NCBI RefSeq assembly: GCF_041146795.1
Contig: NC_135168.1
Span: 15,738,131 to 15,802,130, forward strand
Direction of reading: 5' to 3'
Origin: Maylandia zebra
Lineage: Eukaryota; Chordata; Actinopteri; Cichliformes; Cichlidae
DNA: 64,000 nt
Part shown: in pieces, positions 1 to 27,500 of the stretch
Layout: each line of letters starts with the position of its first letter
Position numbering within the stretch: position 1 is the first letter of the stretch
Program-made: the position numbers and the translations under genes
Notes under the pieces: model-generated
What the model saw: the letters and a program-made list of their open reading frames with translations, nothing else
Told to the model about the DNA's origin: nothing
Databases searched by the model: none

Positions 1-211
1 TATGTATTAATGTGAACACAATTAATGGCTTTTATACTCATTGGATTAGCAATGCAGTATTTATAGCTCATTTGTAAACACTGAAATTGTGTGTGTGTGT
101 GTGTCTGTGTGCATGGAAGGCTTCTGTAGGATTCTAAAGAAAACATTTACATTTGACCTCTGACCTTTTACAGTTGGGGTTAAATGCATTGCAGGGTGTT
201 TGTAACCATAA

Positions 212-273
212 TTTATTTATATTGTGGTTACATTTAAGATGTGTTTGCCATCATCGTACAGATATATTTTATT
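212..273 (-). terminator. poly(A) signals of the small membrane-protein gene
   Basis: On the minus strand AATAAA occurs at 268-273 and again at 212-217. These lie about 35 and 90 nt past the stop codon at 308-310. This fits a very short 3' UTR. Confidence 0.45.
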
Positions 274-307
274 AAACAAAGTAACCAAATTAATAACAAA
301 TCAAGTG

Positions 308-550
308 TTAGTGCTTTTTAAAACGACCTGTCTCAGAGTACTCACTGTGTTGTTGACCATAATCATAGAACTCTGCTGATATCCTGGCAGCCTCTTTGCG
401 ATTCCCACGGACAATGTAGAAGTATGTCAGCAAGTTAAGAGAGATCTTAACAAAAAGCTTAAAGCAGAACAGTGCCAAGATGCTGAGGTAAACATTGGAC
501 AACTGGGCTGCGAAGGGCTTGTTGGTGAATTCCTCTGTATGGTCTGACAT
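308..550 (-). CDS. small single-pass membrane protein, unidentified
   Basis: An 80-residue reading frame begins at an ATG at 548-550 (MSDHTEEF...) and ends at TAA 308-310. The frame stays open upstream to a GTG at 560-562, which is an unlikely eukaryotic start. The product has an acidic and polar N-terminus, then about 25-30 hydrophobic residues (LSNVYLSILALFCFKLFV, followed by LNLLTYFYIV), then a basic stretch RGNRKEAAR and a tyrosine-rich tail. This layout suggests a single-span or hairpin membrane microprotein with its basic end in the cytosol; that is inference. Two AATAAA signals lie within about 100 nt downstream on the same strand, which supports a true terminal exon. The frame may be only the last exon of a longer gene, since AG dinucleotides precede the ATG. 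It is divergent from ctso. I do not recognise the family and assign no function. Confidence 0.5.
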   Translation of the reverse strand: MSDHTEEFTNKPFAAQLSNVYLSILALFCFKLFVKISLNLLTYFYIVRGNRKEAARISAEFYDYGQQHSEYSETGRFKKH

Positions 551-562
551 TTCCTCTGGCAC

Positions 563-1023
563 GATACAGAAGAGCTTTGGTTATGATGAACGCAGGATCA
601 GATGCCACTACAAAAAGCATAAGAGTAGCCTGCTTTTTCCTCCCAGTGCACTGACTAGTTGGCTGGTCCTGACAAAGCACGGGCTGGAAAAAATTCTCTG
701 CAGCTGCTACTGTGCCTGATTGCAACAACTGAAATGTAAGTGTACACTATGTTTGGATGTGGGTGGGCTCAAGTTATATAAATTTCAAACTTACAAACTT
801 GTTTTAATTGCAGAGGTGATGTAATTTCCCCAAAAAATGTAAGTCATGGCAGCATTTAATTCATATTTTTCATTAAAATGTCTTTTTGCATGAGTTGAAC
901 TAAATATAGGGGCTTAAATTCTGGTTTAGTTTGGCTGAACATGTGTTTAATTGTCTTGCAGTCAGTTGAATAAACGATCATTTGAATCTAGATAAAACTG
1001 ATGTGAATAATTAAACTTCATTT

Positions 1024-1078
<55 letters not shown>

Positions 1079-1260
1079 AAATACTTTATGTGCGTTTTAA
1101 ATAGTTTACATTTTTTGCATGCAAATTTTTTTTATCAACCAGCGCTCGTCGTAGTAAACTTTCTTTCGTTTCCAAGGGAACGCCTCTTGATTACAACGCA
1201 TGCGCGACAAATCTTCACCCTTTTCCGCGAACATCAAAACGCTTGTGCTTCCCCGTGTGG
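563..1260. promoter_or_regulatory. divergent intergenic/promoter region before ctso
   Basis: About 700 bp separate the start of the minus-strand membrane-protein frame from the ctso start. The part nearest ctso (about 1140-1260) is relatively GC-rich with CpG sites. It contains GCATGCGCG at 1198-1206, which resembles an NRF-1 half-site. A (CA)n tract lies at 1027-1075. No TATA box is evident. Calling it a shared bidirectional promoter is inference from gene orientation. Confidence 0.35.
1027..1075. repeat. (CA)n microsatellite
   Basis: An uninterrupted CA dinucleotide tract of about 49 bp, between the divergent small gene and ctso. Confidence 0.95.
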
Positions 1261-1290
1261 ATGTTTTCTCAGCTGACATTTGTTCGTCAA

Positions 1291-12106
<10,816 letters not shown>

Positions 12107-12157
12107 CAGTGCCAAAATTCAAATCATTCATCTGTTTGCTTTCGAGTACCACTTTAA

Positions 12158-12204
12158 AATAAAATACTTTTATAAAATACTTTATTAATAAAGTACCAAA
12201 TAAA
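12158..12204 (+). terminator. ctso: ctso poly(A) signals
   Basis: Three plus-strand AATAAA hexamers lie at 12158-12163, 12187-12192 and 12199-12204, about 160-210 nt after the ctso stop codon. They are the likely polyadenylation signals. Confidence 0.6.
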
Positions 12205-12834
12205 ATACTTCATACTGTTGGCAAGTGTTGAATTTTAATAGAACAATAAAACACATCACTGCAAAAATACAATAACATGAATTGTTCCATCATATAAAAC
12301 ACATCTTATTAAATACATACAGATATATGTCATAGGTTATGAGTCATACATTTGGCTATAAAGATATTTCATTAATGAGTGCATAAATACATGACAAAAT
12401 TAATTTAAAACTTTACAAAAACAACAACAACATTATGTACAATTTTATGGTTCATATTTATTCTGTGCAAATGGTTTTGTTTTAGACGTTGATGTGTTTG
12501 GTTCATTGGTTCATCATTTGCTGTACACCTTTATGCACTCAAGACACATCTGAGTAGTCTGAAATGGCTCCCTCCATGACACCATCACTGTGCTGAGATG
12601 AAAGATGATCCATTTTTGTAAAAACTCATCATCGCCACCAGCGTTGTCCTTGCACTCACAGTTTGATCACTGCTCTCACTGATCTGTTTGCTTTCAGGTC
12701 AATCTCAGCCAATTTACATAAATTTATTGAGGAAACATCTGAGCACCTCTTATCAAGGAGCCATCTGCAGTACTTTGTGGCTCACTGTCAAGATTAAAGT
12801 AAAATAGTCTTAATTTGGCTGTTTAAATATTTGA
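12205..12834. other. intergenic spacer between convergent ctso and tdo2
   Basis: About 630 bp of AT-rich sequence between the ctso poly(A) signals and the candidate tdo2 poly(A) signal. No exon, RNA gene or recognisable transposon is seen. Confidence 0.5.
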
Positions 12835-12840
12835 TTTATT
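12835..12840 (-). terminator. tdo2: candidate tdo2 poly(A) signal
   Basis: AATAAA on the minus strand, about 505 nt past the tdo2 stop codon. It would give a 3' UTR of about 0.5 kb. Other variants nearby are possible. Confidence 0.35.
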
Positions 12841-13345
12841 ATCTGTCAGACATTGCATCATAAGCCTGCAGCATAATTTATCTTGATTTTCTCTTGTTTG
12901 CTAAGCATTAATATGTACAAACGTAGTTACTTTGTTACGTTTACTGTTTTTGTGCATTTATGTGTGATGTAAAGACATCACGCCTTCAAATCAACCCGTC
13001 TGCGTTATTCTTCACTCCAACATCCAGTTCACCTAATGTCAAATTAAAATACCACATGACCTCGAATTTCATCTCACCTAGATTTGAAATCCTTCTTAAT
13101 AATATATAGTGTTTGATAAAACTGGCCATATGTTGAATTGCCTCCATTCATGAAAACACATACACTTCATATTTCAGTGTATGAGTTCTTTAAAGGTACA
13201 CTGACAAGATGCCATGCATTGTTTCTCATGAACATCAACAAAATGTATTTCTTTGACCTGATTTTCACCTCTCATTGAACTAAATAATCCGCTGCTGGGA
13301 GATCTGTTTAAGTGAAAAAGCCTGGACAGACGAGTGAGATGCACT

Positions 13346-17529
<4,184 letters not shown>

Positions 17530-18233
17530 GACTTATTCAAATCGGTGGCAGCAAAGATGTATCCTTGTTCATTGACTAATATTTACTAAAAGAGATTTCA
17601 ACACAATCCGAGTTTTTAAAGACTTATCTTGTCCAATCAGTCACAAGTATACAGTTACCATCCGGCCCGCCTCTATTTTTCCCTTGGAGCTGCTGTTTAT
17701 CTTTACTCAGGACTGACGTCTGGACTTTGTTTGACCTGCTAAAAGAAGGGTCACGCAGACCAAAAATAGTAAAATATGGGCATATTATTTTTCTGCATTT
17801 ACGAAGCTATCAGGAATATCAAATGACCTCCACATTATAAGGTTTTGAATTTGCAATGCATTGCTTGAGGGTTTTGATTTAGACGTGGCTGTCTTAGTCA
17901 CTGGGCTTCAGTGTTTACACTCAGGGATACTCTGTTTATACTCTATGAAAAAACTGAACTTATAAAGATAAGATAGACAACACCTGTCCTTGCTGCGAAG
18001 ACAAATATGGGCTTCATCTGTTTTTGCTTCTGAAATGTTACGGGGACTCTGTAGATGCAGCCCAAAGAAGGAAGAGAAATACTGCTTTTAGTATTTGGTG
18101 GTTTTAGCTGTAACAGGTTTAGCCACTGATTAAAAACATAGGAGTGATTTTGCTTTAATTTAAAAATGGAAATCTCATTTCAACAAGGTCCTTAAAACAA
18201 TTTCTCTATCTTAGAAATATTAAAGTTACAGTT

Positions 18234-18249
18234 CCCCCCCCCCCCCCCC
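18234..18249. repeat. poly(C) homopolymer
   Basis: A run of 16 C residues upstream of tdo2, prone to slippage and to sequencing error. Confidence 0.95.
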
Positions 18250-19642
18250 AGCTTTTAGCACTGGTTCATACAGTTCATTTTTATTGGATTATTTGAACCC
18301 AGCAAAAAAAAGAAAAACAGGTAGTTCAGAAGTTGCTTTACCCAACTGCTTAAAACACTCTCACAATCTCATTGCTGCATCACAGACAGAGAATGTAAAG
18401 TGTATATATATAGTCTCCGTTGTATTTTATTTTTTTTTGCATCATAAGATTGTTTTTTCTTGTTGTGAAATAATTTGTTTACTATGGTGTTATAGCAAGT
18501 GTTTTTATATTAGATTTTTCAGGACCTTCTGTATTAGTGTGGAAGTCACGAGAAATCCCTGATGACCGTTTGTATGTCATTGAACTCAGCTGTAAACATT
18601 TGCAGTTTGGTTAATATTCGATTTATGTTGGTGGAGATTGGAAATGCGTGGTTTTAAAGTTACTGAGTGCACATGATGTTTCCTTATAGTACTCCTTTAA
18701 GTACTTTTCTAAGTATTTCTTCTTATAAATGAGGTTCAGCAATATACATACCTTGAAGAGACGGAGTGTTTTTGTCCACTGCTTGTTGGAAGCTGAAAAT
18801 GTCATTCATGTCACACTGTAATAGCTGCCATGCACATGGGAAATATTTGTTGTTCTCACAATCCACATGGTCTGTGTAAAAATAGTTCTGTTGCTCCCCA
18901 CTACCCGAGCCACATCACAACACACACACAGTGCTTTTGAACAACAGTGAACTCCGTTTCATCCGCGTGAAACTAAGAATCCACAGTCCACTCTCTCTAA
19001 ATCGTCCCTGAGATCATTAGCTCTCTCTGTTTTTTTTTTTTTCCAACACTCTTACCAAGTAGTCCCATCAGCGTGCGCAACAGTTCTCAGAAGATCAGAG
19101 GAATGATAACAAGCAGCTATTTCTGAATTGGGACATGGTACAAGCCTAGCATTATAAGGCTTCACGCTGAGCAAGAAGAGCAGCAAGAACCCCAAAAATC
19201 CTTTGTTCTTGTTCTCATTTAGTTGGGATGAATGGGATGCTGGTGGAGAAACGGCTACAGTGGATGAGATGTTTGTGAAGACACGAGACCTATTACGGTA
19301 CATTTGCAAGTCTCACAAATACGACATGTATTATGACATGCCTTACTGAGTCAGACTGAGACTGAGTTACTAATTAAAAAAGGCAGGGATAAATCATTTT
19401 CTTGTTCTCACTGCCATGTGAAATGAAAGTTAACCATCTCTATCCACCCCCTCTCTTCTCCCTGTCCTTTAACAGGTATAAAGTCCTGGAATAAATCAAT
19501 GTCATCTTTGTCTTCAGCTCGGCCTTCATATATAAATCACTGGACTCTTTATCCTCACAGTTAAACACAATCAGTGCATTTATAATTTAAATGTAGCAAC
19601 AAATGTATTACAAAATGTAGCAAACAGATTAAGTAATAACTG

Positions 19643-19864
19643 TTCTTTTTGCTGTAGGCATCCTCTAAGTGGGAACTCCAGCAACACTTGAGGGAAGATG
19701 AACAACTTTAATAATAGACCAACGCGTTTCGGCTTGTGGCCTTCATCAGGGTCCCTGATGAAGGCCACAAGCCGAAACGCGAATTCTTTTATCCTTTCCA
19801 TGCACCTTGGAAGCAGGTGAAGTTGTGCCAGAAAATTCTTTTTGCTGCGGCATCCTCTAAGTGG
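19643..19864. repeat. 29-bp palindrome nested between 30-bp direct repeats
   Basis: Left arm 19723-19751 and right arm 19753-19781 are exact reverse complements (29 bp each) around a single T at 19752. The left arm begins CGCGTTTCGGCTTGTGG. Outside them lie two near-identical direct repeats at 19643-19672 and 19836-19864, sharing TTCTTTTTGCTG and GGCATCCTCTAAGTGG. The sequence between arms and direct repeats differs on the two sides. It looks like two inverted fragments of one interspersed family joined head to head. I cannot assign a transposon class. Confidence 0.85.
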
Positions 19865-22727
19865 CAAACATCATAAAGAAAATATTTATACACTCTAATA
19901 TTTTACCTTCTGTTTCTGTTGTTAGTTCAAACATTTTCCTTTAGAAAAATTGCACCTGTTTGATCCTTTTTTAAGTCGCTACTATTTAAGTTTAGTCAAA
20001 TTTCCTGCATTTGGAAATCCTGCCAAAAATACTTTTACACATCAATCTGATTTTATCTCTACAGGTCCTGTTGATTTTTCATCAAACGGAAGCTCGACGA
20101 GTTGTCAGCTCAAAGTGAGTAAAAACAATAATGAGACTGCATTTGCTTGTGTGCTTGTTTGTTGGCAGAAGGGAAAAAACAGATCTTTTATGAGTCACGG
20201 ACTACATGTTTAAATTTAACTTCCCCCTGGACATTTAAGAATTAAAATGTGCGTTGTCTCCGTCTGTTGATTATTAATGTGCTCATAATTATCTAATAAG
20301 CTCGGTTGATGAACATGATTGCACATATTTAACATCGCATCGACGTTCGCCGCTTTGTTACTGTAAATTCACCTTCGCTTTAAATTACTGCAGCTGTCTT
20401 TAGTCTCAGCTTTTTGTCAGATGATTTTATATGAATCTGAGGAGAGGAGATTTTTGTCAAAGCTTGCTTCAATTCCCTACATCTCTAGACTTGAATCAGA
20501 ATTTATACTTGTAGATATTTCTTCAGTACTGTAACAGCTATTTTGATATAAAGTCCCCGAGCCACTTGAAAGTCAAAATCAACCACCTAAATAAATCAAG
20601 CCCGTTGACGTCAAACTGAAGTGTCATATGATCTTTGGTTTCATCTTCAGGTATCCAAGAGGGGGACATGTAGAGTGTGAAATCATTTCATGTTTGATGG
20701 TGTGATCTCATACCGCTACCTCCATCTGAAAAAAAGAATTATGAAACATGCTTGATTTTTTTCCTCTGTTGCTCTGATGTGGTTATTGCACAATGCTTTT
20801 GGTTCTTTGATGTTCTTGCAAAGTTCTGCCATCTCTTTTATGTAAGCCTTTGAAGTAGAGCTAGTTGCACTGCATAGTGATATGCTGCACTGTTGCTCTG
20901 GCAGTGTGGTCACAGTGTGATACTGCAGCAGTACTGGCGTTCATTTTAATATTACTAGTTTAACTATTCCATTTGATGTCTCTTTAAATTAACCTGGAGT
21001 CTTTTCCCTCCCAACATCTGGCTTAGTAATCACTAGAATTTCACCAAATTATTTGAAGTTGGATCTCAAAGAAACAATATTTCTGACCCTTATGAAGGAA
21101 CAGTAATAATTGCTGTTATAACAAGTGTGCTGCGATAAAGCAGGTCAGCCGGATGACTTTCTGAACTATGTGCTTTGTACCACTAGGGAGCATCAGAGGG
21201 CTTTTAAGAGAATGAAAGATTTGAATACTTCATATTTGGCATAGTCAAGTTTGCATTAGAATTCCGCTTTTTTTTTTTTCCAGCAGGGGTTTGAAATGCT
21301 TTGTATGGATATATCAAAACAAATGGGGATTCGTATAAGTTCACTATAATTTCAACGTGAAGAACAACAGACGATGGCTCACAGGGGAACTTTAATAAAA
21401 CATTTCATTAAAAGTTGGCAGTGAATGGGTGTGATATACCCAAAGGGATTCTGATGAAAACTTTGAAGGCATGTATTTCAGATTTTGTGCTGAGAAACAT
21501 TAAAAGAGATGCACCTTTGTTGGGCTGTGTGTCATAAAATATTTTAAATGGAGAAACAAAACCCCCAACAACATATAAAGAAACTGGGGGAAGCAGAGAA
21601 GCTGAGAGGAGGACAAAAACAACAGTGTAAAACAACTTTTGAGCAAAGAATATTCGGCTCCCATTTGGTTTGAAATGCTGTTTGAAGTTTACCACGAAAA
21701 AGAAATCACTTTCATATGAAAGGGTTATTTTCAGACTTATACATTCCAACATCCAAACTCTTCTGCGCTTTGATGAAAAACACCGGAAAAGGTGATCACA
21801 GCCTAAATGTAATTTTGAGAAAATAGGCTTTTTATGTTCACACGCAAATTTATCCTTTGTGATAATGACGCTGACTGACTAGACTTTTAGTCAACTGTCT
21901 ATACTTCAGCTTAATTAAACTTAAAATTTCTTCATCAATTTACATACTTCAGAATGCCTTCGAGCAGCTGACTTCAAAGTAATGCTTCATTTGTCTTCTA
22001 GGGCTTTGTAGCTCAGAAGATTTATTTTAAATCATTAATCTAATTTGAGAATTTGATGGGGTTTTGGCACTGCTTTTATTTTATTTTGGAATACTAGTGC
22101 TTTATATATGTTGCCATTTGGGAATGCTTCTGAAGATCAATCAAAATCAGCATCCGATTAGTAGTAGTCTGATTATGTGTTGCAGTTTCATTTTCATCTA
22201 TATCTGCACAGTGATTCTTGTAGATTCACATGTTTTTTGACATTTTTAACAATTAGAACTAAAACACTGTCGGACAAAAAAAGTCAATAACAAACTCGCC
22301 TTGATAAAGCTTGGCCCTAACACTGCTAATGAACACCCTTAATATCAAAAAAGTCTCACTTCAGAAATCTAAAAAACAACACACCCGAAAGAACCCCAAT
22401 ATCATTTTAATTAGTGCATTTAACATTCAAAAAAATGATACCTACCGAGAACATGGATGTGATCTATATTTGTATCCACTGTTGTTGTTTATGTGAGATG
22501 GGTTCATGAAATATTTGTGTTGATGAATTATTCATTGGACAGGAAAGCCAAGTCAAAAGGCATTATGCCCAATAAACATTAAATTTAGTGGAAGTAATAG
22601 TTGACTGCAAGTTATAGATACATCACCACTTCTAAATACTTGTCACCACATGCACAGGTTTCTGTTACTTACTTAAACAGAGCATTGTGAAGAAGCCCCA
22701 AATTAGCGATATTTGAAAGAATGACAA

Positions 22728-22792
22728 AAATAAATAAATAATTAAATAAATATATATCTATATATCTATATATATAGATATATATATATAAT
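22728..22792. repeat. AT-rich simple sequence
   Basis: ATAAATAA units passing into TATATATCTATATA-type repeats. It lies just past the candidate end of the tenm3 transcript. Confidence 0.85.
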
Positions 22793-22853
22793 TTTTTCTG
22801 TGAATCAATGTCTCACATAAAACTAAAAGAACGAAAATAAAAATCAGCTGGAC

Positions 22854-22859
22854 TTTATT
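22854..22859 (-). terminator. tenm3: candidate tenm3 poly(A) signal
   Basis: AATAAA on the minus strand, about 910 nt past the tenm3 stop. It would define a 3' UTR from 23769 down to about 22840. Longer 3' UTRs are possible. Confidence 0.35.
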
Positions 22860-23769
22860 TATGTATAAACACAACATAAATTACTGTTAAGATGACTAGT
22901 ACAGACATTTATTCAGTTTCTTAAAAAAATGCCATAAAACTCTTGCATAATTTACAAAACGTGGTGTCCCTGTGCTATCCAAGACAAAGCTGTGCTTTGT
23001 CCCACCGGGCAAAGTTCTTCATACCTTTGCTGTCCTTTTGTTGTTGTTTTTTTTTTCTTTTTGTTGTTTTTTTTTCTCACAATGAATATCAGGTACCGCA
23101 TTTAAACACGTTTCTTTTTTTTCTGTTTAAAATTATCTCAACAAGAATAAGACATTTTGATGTTTACAGTGCTAAATCTGGTATACATAGTGGTTGTTTG
23201 GTGAGAATATTTCTATAATCAGAAGTCTCTGATTTCAAAACAGAACAAAACAAATACTCAAGGACACTGCTTGCTCTGGGACTGCACCCACGAGCCTGGT
23301 ACTTCTAGAGAAGTGCAGATATGCATAATGTAAACATTTCCTCTGCTCTTACAATAATTTGTTGACCCAACTTTCCTTGATGAAAACAACAAAAAAACCA
23401 AAAAACCCAAACACCTAAATTAGCTCACTGATTCCTTAAAGACACCACTATTCCTCTGTTTCAGAGTCCAGAAGGCTTGTGCTACAGAGGAACTGACCTG
23501 TAACTGCCATGTTAAGGCGTAGCGTAGTTGAACATTTACTCTGTAGTGTCCAGGTCACAATGCACAGCATTGTTTTTAACTACTTCTGTTTCTCTCCTCT
23601 TTTGTTTTTCTTTTTTCTTTGTTCCTTTTTTTTTCTATTTTTATACAAAAACACAATAACACTCAGGGCACTCACCAGCAACTATTAATTAAAGTTGCTT
23701 TTCATTTCTGTCGACTGGAGAGTCTCCACCAAAACAAAGTCTCTTTGGCAGAAAGTACACCTGGTATTG

Positions 23770-24522
23770 TTACCTCTTCCCAATTTCACTTTGCCGGAGA
23801 AAGTGGATGTTATTAGTGCTGTCTGCTAGTTCTGGGTACTGCTCGATGGAAAGCACATAGTACCCATCATATCCCAAAACTTTGCCACTACTCAGAAGCT
23901 GCCTCTTCTCCCCTTCTGTCCAGGGGCGAACCCCTTCCTCACCGTCCCTCACTCGCTGCTGCTCTTTGGCCCATGCGCCTGCCAGGGCACGCTGACGTGC
24001 AAGCTCGATAACTCGCGCTTTCTCCTCATCCACTGTGGATCCGTAGCGGATATGAAAAGCCAGAGCTCCAGCACGAATCTCCACATCAGCAAATCGCCGA
24101 GTTCGACTGTCCATGACTGTGGTGGACTGGGAAACAGTCACATTGACACCATTCTCAAGAGTCTTGTGTCCACTAGTGAGGTGTAACGCAGCAAGGTCAG
24201 CATCTGGAAGGCCTGGCTTGACAAAGTAGTGGGTGTCTCGCCCTTCTATGGTAAAGTGGAGGTCTTCTAGATAGAAAGCATTGTTGAGGATTGATGCAAC
24301 CTTGATACAGTCCTCACTGGCCACGTTGAGTGTGTGAGTGTGGACACTGCCCTTGTAGATGGCAAACATAACAGCCCTTCCGATGGGAGACATTGCAGCT
24401 GAGAACCACAGCCAAGACTTTTCACCTCTCCGACCTCTATTGAGATGGACCTCTGGCAGCCGCTCGAATGACAAGAGAGAGTGTGCTTGTCTGGTTACTT
24501 CCTGCTGGACCCCAGAGATAGA
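23770..24522 (-). CDS. tenm3: tenm3 last exon: GHH fold and TCAP peptide
   Basis: The acceptor TTTCCTACAG precedes SISGVQQEV, and the stop is TAA 23770-23772. It encodes 250 residues. Markers are [19 protein letters not shown], then [20 protein letters not shown], then [10 protein letters not shown], then [10 protein letters not shown]. The protein ends ...[14 protein letters not shown]. This is the toxin-like (GHH) fold that caps the YD barrel, plus the TCAP region. Confidence 0.95.
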   Translation of the reverse strand, partial: SISGVQQEVTRQAHSLLSFERLPEVHLNRGRRGEKSWLWFSAAMSPIGRAVMFAIYKGSVHTHTLNVASEDCIKVASILNNAFYLEDLHFTIEGRDTHYFVKPGLPDADLAALHLTSGHKTLENGVNVTVSQSTTVMDSRTRRFADVEIRAGALAFHIRYGSTVDEEKARVIELARQRALAGAWAKEQQRVRDGEEGVRPWTEGEKRQLLSSGKVLGYDGYYVLSIEQYPELADSTNNIHFLRQSEIGKR

Positions 24523-27500
24523 CTGTAGGAAAAGTGCAGTGAAACGTTAATGCCTGAACATGGCAGAACCTGACTCTCCAGGCCATTTAGAACCAGCTAC
24601 TGCTCTGCTTCAGAGAGTTTTTCATCCCCATCCAAGATAATGGTGTTTTCAAGCTGTGTTCTCAAGCCAAAAGTAGATAAATCCCCCATGACAATTTTAC
24701 TGCAACACTTTTTTGTGTTAAGGCCTTAGACCAAAGGAGCCAAGCATCAAAAAGTAGTTTTAACAGTAGCGACACCAGAATATTATTTAGAAAATTAGAC
24801 AGCTTTAAAATATGTTCAGCTCGTAACTAAACTCAGACAGCACAAAGAAAACTTTTCCTTATTTTCTGTTTATTATTATGCAAATATGGCCCAATTAAAA
24901 CAGATCTTCTATGAAAAGCAATGCAGTCCAATTAGGAAATGGCAGCTTCAAAATACAGAGGTAAAAGGAAAACAATGGGAGGGGAAAAAAACTAACACCT
25001 TTTTTGTAATCTGGTCATCTGTAGAAGCAAAGGTTTTGTCTCAGTCGCTCTTCAGTTTATTTTGGGTTCAGTTTTGTCTGAGAGACATTAATTTTACCCA
25101 CCGGCAGATCATCCCACAGCTGACTCTTCCTCAGTTCATACGATGGCATGCTCAAGTCAAACTTTGGGACTGGAAAACCAGGAATGGTGTTGTGAAGATG
25201 GAAACCAAAAGTTACTAGCCAGGTGTTAACATCTGAAAAAAGGAAATGAATTGAGGTTAAAATCTAAAGTTCTAACTATAGTTAAAGATTTGAAAATGAA
25301 CTAGCTGCAAGAGTATGGCTGGTATAGTTTAAATGTGCTGACACAGTGACAGTGCGTGTGTGTTTCATGATGCCAAAATGTGGTCCTGGGGGAAAATATT
25401 CTAGAGGATATTTGTAACTCCCTGTGAGACTTATCATCAGCTGCGCCTTGAGGCAACTGTTGTGATTTGGCACTGTATAAATAAAATTGAATTGAAAATC
25501 GAATTGAATTGAATCTGGTTAAGAAATGTGATATTTTCCACAATTAATATGGTGAGATAGCATATTGGTGTCATGGCTGCTGTGATTCCATCTCAGACTG
25601 ATCTTTAGCGAGAGCGAATTTCTTGAGTACTCACTTTAGTACATGTTTAACGCTAATTTGATGCTTTTGAAAACTGCATATTGAATAAATTAATAGCTTA
25701 TATGAATATACATGCAATATTCAGATGTTAATAAAGCTAAATTGGATCATCAGATCAATGACAATCATCACAGCTGTTTAGCAGATTATGGATTAGATTT
25801 AAAATTAACTGGCAATTCAATGTTTTCAGGAAAAGCTGCCAAGTATTTGCTTTTTCTTGCTGCTTCTTGATAAACAGAAAAAAATGCTTGGCAGAAAAAT
25901 CAATCATGAAAATAATAGCAATTGTTGCAATAGCACGAGCAGCTTCAGGTGCACATCTTACCTGCAACGTATTCTTTAACTTCATGGACTTTGCTGATGG
26001 GGTTGTTATTTCTGAACATGTACAGATTAAAAGGGACTGGCTCTTTGCCAATTTTTTTCCAAGCAGAAACATCTGGAATGGTCCACCTTCCAGACATTAT
26101 ATCATAATCCTTCTCCCCAAAGTGCAACAGTTTAGTCAGAGGATCATAAAGGCCCCCGTGAAAGCCGAGCACAAGCTGGAAATCTGGGTTAGAGTCCAAG
26201 TAGACCTCACCATATGCTGTGTATAGAAGCTGTTTGACCAGGAGGCCGTTGCTTGTGAAGACAGCCAGAGGTGTGCCGGTGTTATCACAAGCAATATAGA
26301 ACTCCTCTCCACTGCTGATCTCCATAGCAAACACGTGGCCTTGTAGGTCATAGTAGAGTGAGGTGATCTCTGAACTTGAGTGGTTGTATACGTGTGTTAT
26401 TCGAGCCGGATAGCTCAGATCTGCATAAAAGTACTGCAGGTGCTGGCCCAGGCTGCTCTTTGTGGATACTCTTCGGCCAAGTCCATCATAACGATACTGA
26501 ATTGTCCAGCTGCTGCTCTTGCTATAAACCCGTACCAAAAGGCCTTTAGAGTTGTACTCAAAGATTTCTGCTCCCCTCTGACGAAGAAAACCATCTTCAT
26601 CCATTCTATACTGGATGTCCCCGAGCCGGGTGATGCGGTCTCGCAGGTCGTAACGCAGAGGTAAAAGTCTGGCACTGTTTCCTGCATTCAGCAGGTGCAG
26701 ATTTCCATTAAGGTCATAAGTATAGCGCCACATCACTTTGTCGTTTAAGAATACAGTCTGGAGCTGGCCATCCACATCATACTCATAGCTGTACTTGGTG
26801 GTATTAGCAAAAGGACCAATCTTGATCTCTCGCTTGGTGACTCTGCCCACATCGTCATATTGGAAAGTAATCCAGTACATGAGTGACCGAAATATCTCAT
26901 ACTGGATTTCCTTGATGCGTCCATGTGCATCAAAGTGTTTGGTATATGTCATGACTGCAGTGGATATGATCTGATTTATATCATAGTAGATCACCCCAAA
27001 CTTTCCAAACTGCTCAACCTTTCCTGAGATGTCATCAAACTGGTATAAGTCGATGGGAAGTGGCGTTTCGTTTATGACGCCTTGTACACTGGTGACACGC
27101 AGGCTGCTGTCATAAGTATAATCAAAGCGTGCATTGACCATGCCATCCTCACTGAAGCGGAAAATCTGCCGGTCGACCAGGGGACCCACTTGCCGGTAGC
27201 GAATAGAGCAGATGAAACCTTCATTTTGCAGGTTGACAGTCTTCAGCACACCTGCTGTTTCATCATAGGTGAAGCTGACCCTTGTGCTGTCATACAGGAT
27301 CTCTGACAGTTTATTCTGCCTGCGGTACCTGTACAGGACTCTCCGGCCTGTGCCAAAGTGACCTATTCTCAGCAGGAGGCCATCTTCACTGTAGTCCACC
27401 GCTACTGAGGCATTGCTCTCTGGCGGGTGATAAAGGTTCCTGTAGTAACCCACTGAACGAATGGTCTGCATGGTGTAGCGGGCCACACTTGGCATGGTGA

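Larger units (their letters stand above)
17530..22853. other. intergenic region between tdo2 and tenm3
   Basis: About 5.3 kb between the tdo2 start codon and the candidate tenm3 poly(A) signal. The first few hundred bases (17530-18000) should hold the tdo2 promoter and 5' UTR; no TATA box was convincing. Other contents are a poly(C) run at 18234-18249, a palindrome with flanking direct repeats at 19643-19864, and AT-rich simple sequence at 22728-22792. No open frame here looks like a protein of a known family. Confidence 0.5.

Noticed and set aside
459..728. Minus-strand 89-codon frame overlapping the small membrane-protein gene
   Set aside because: It overlaps the better-supported frame at 308-550, has no recognisable pattern, and its own ends lack gene signals.
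19052..19309. Minus-strand frame followed by a GTAAG-like donor, considered as an upstream tdo2 exon
   Set aside because: tdo2 has a complete start exon at 17495-17529; no similarity or acceptor pairing supports a coding exon here.
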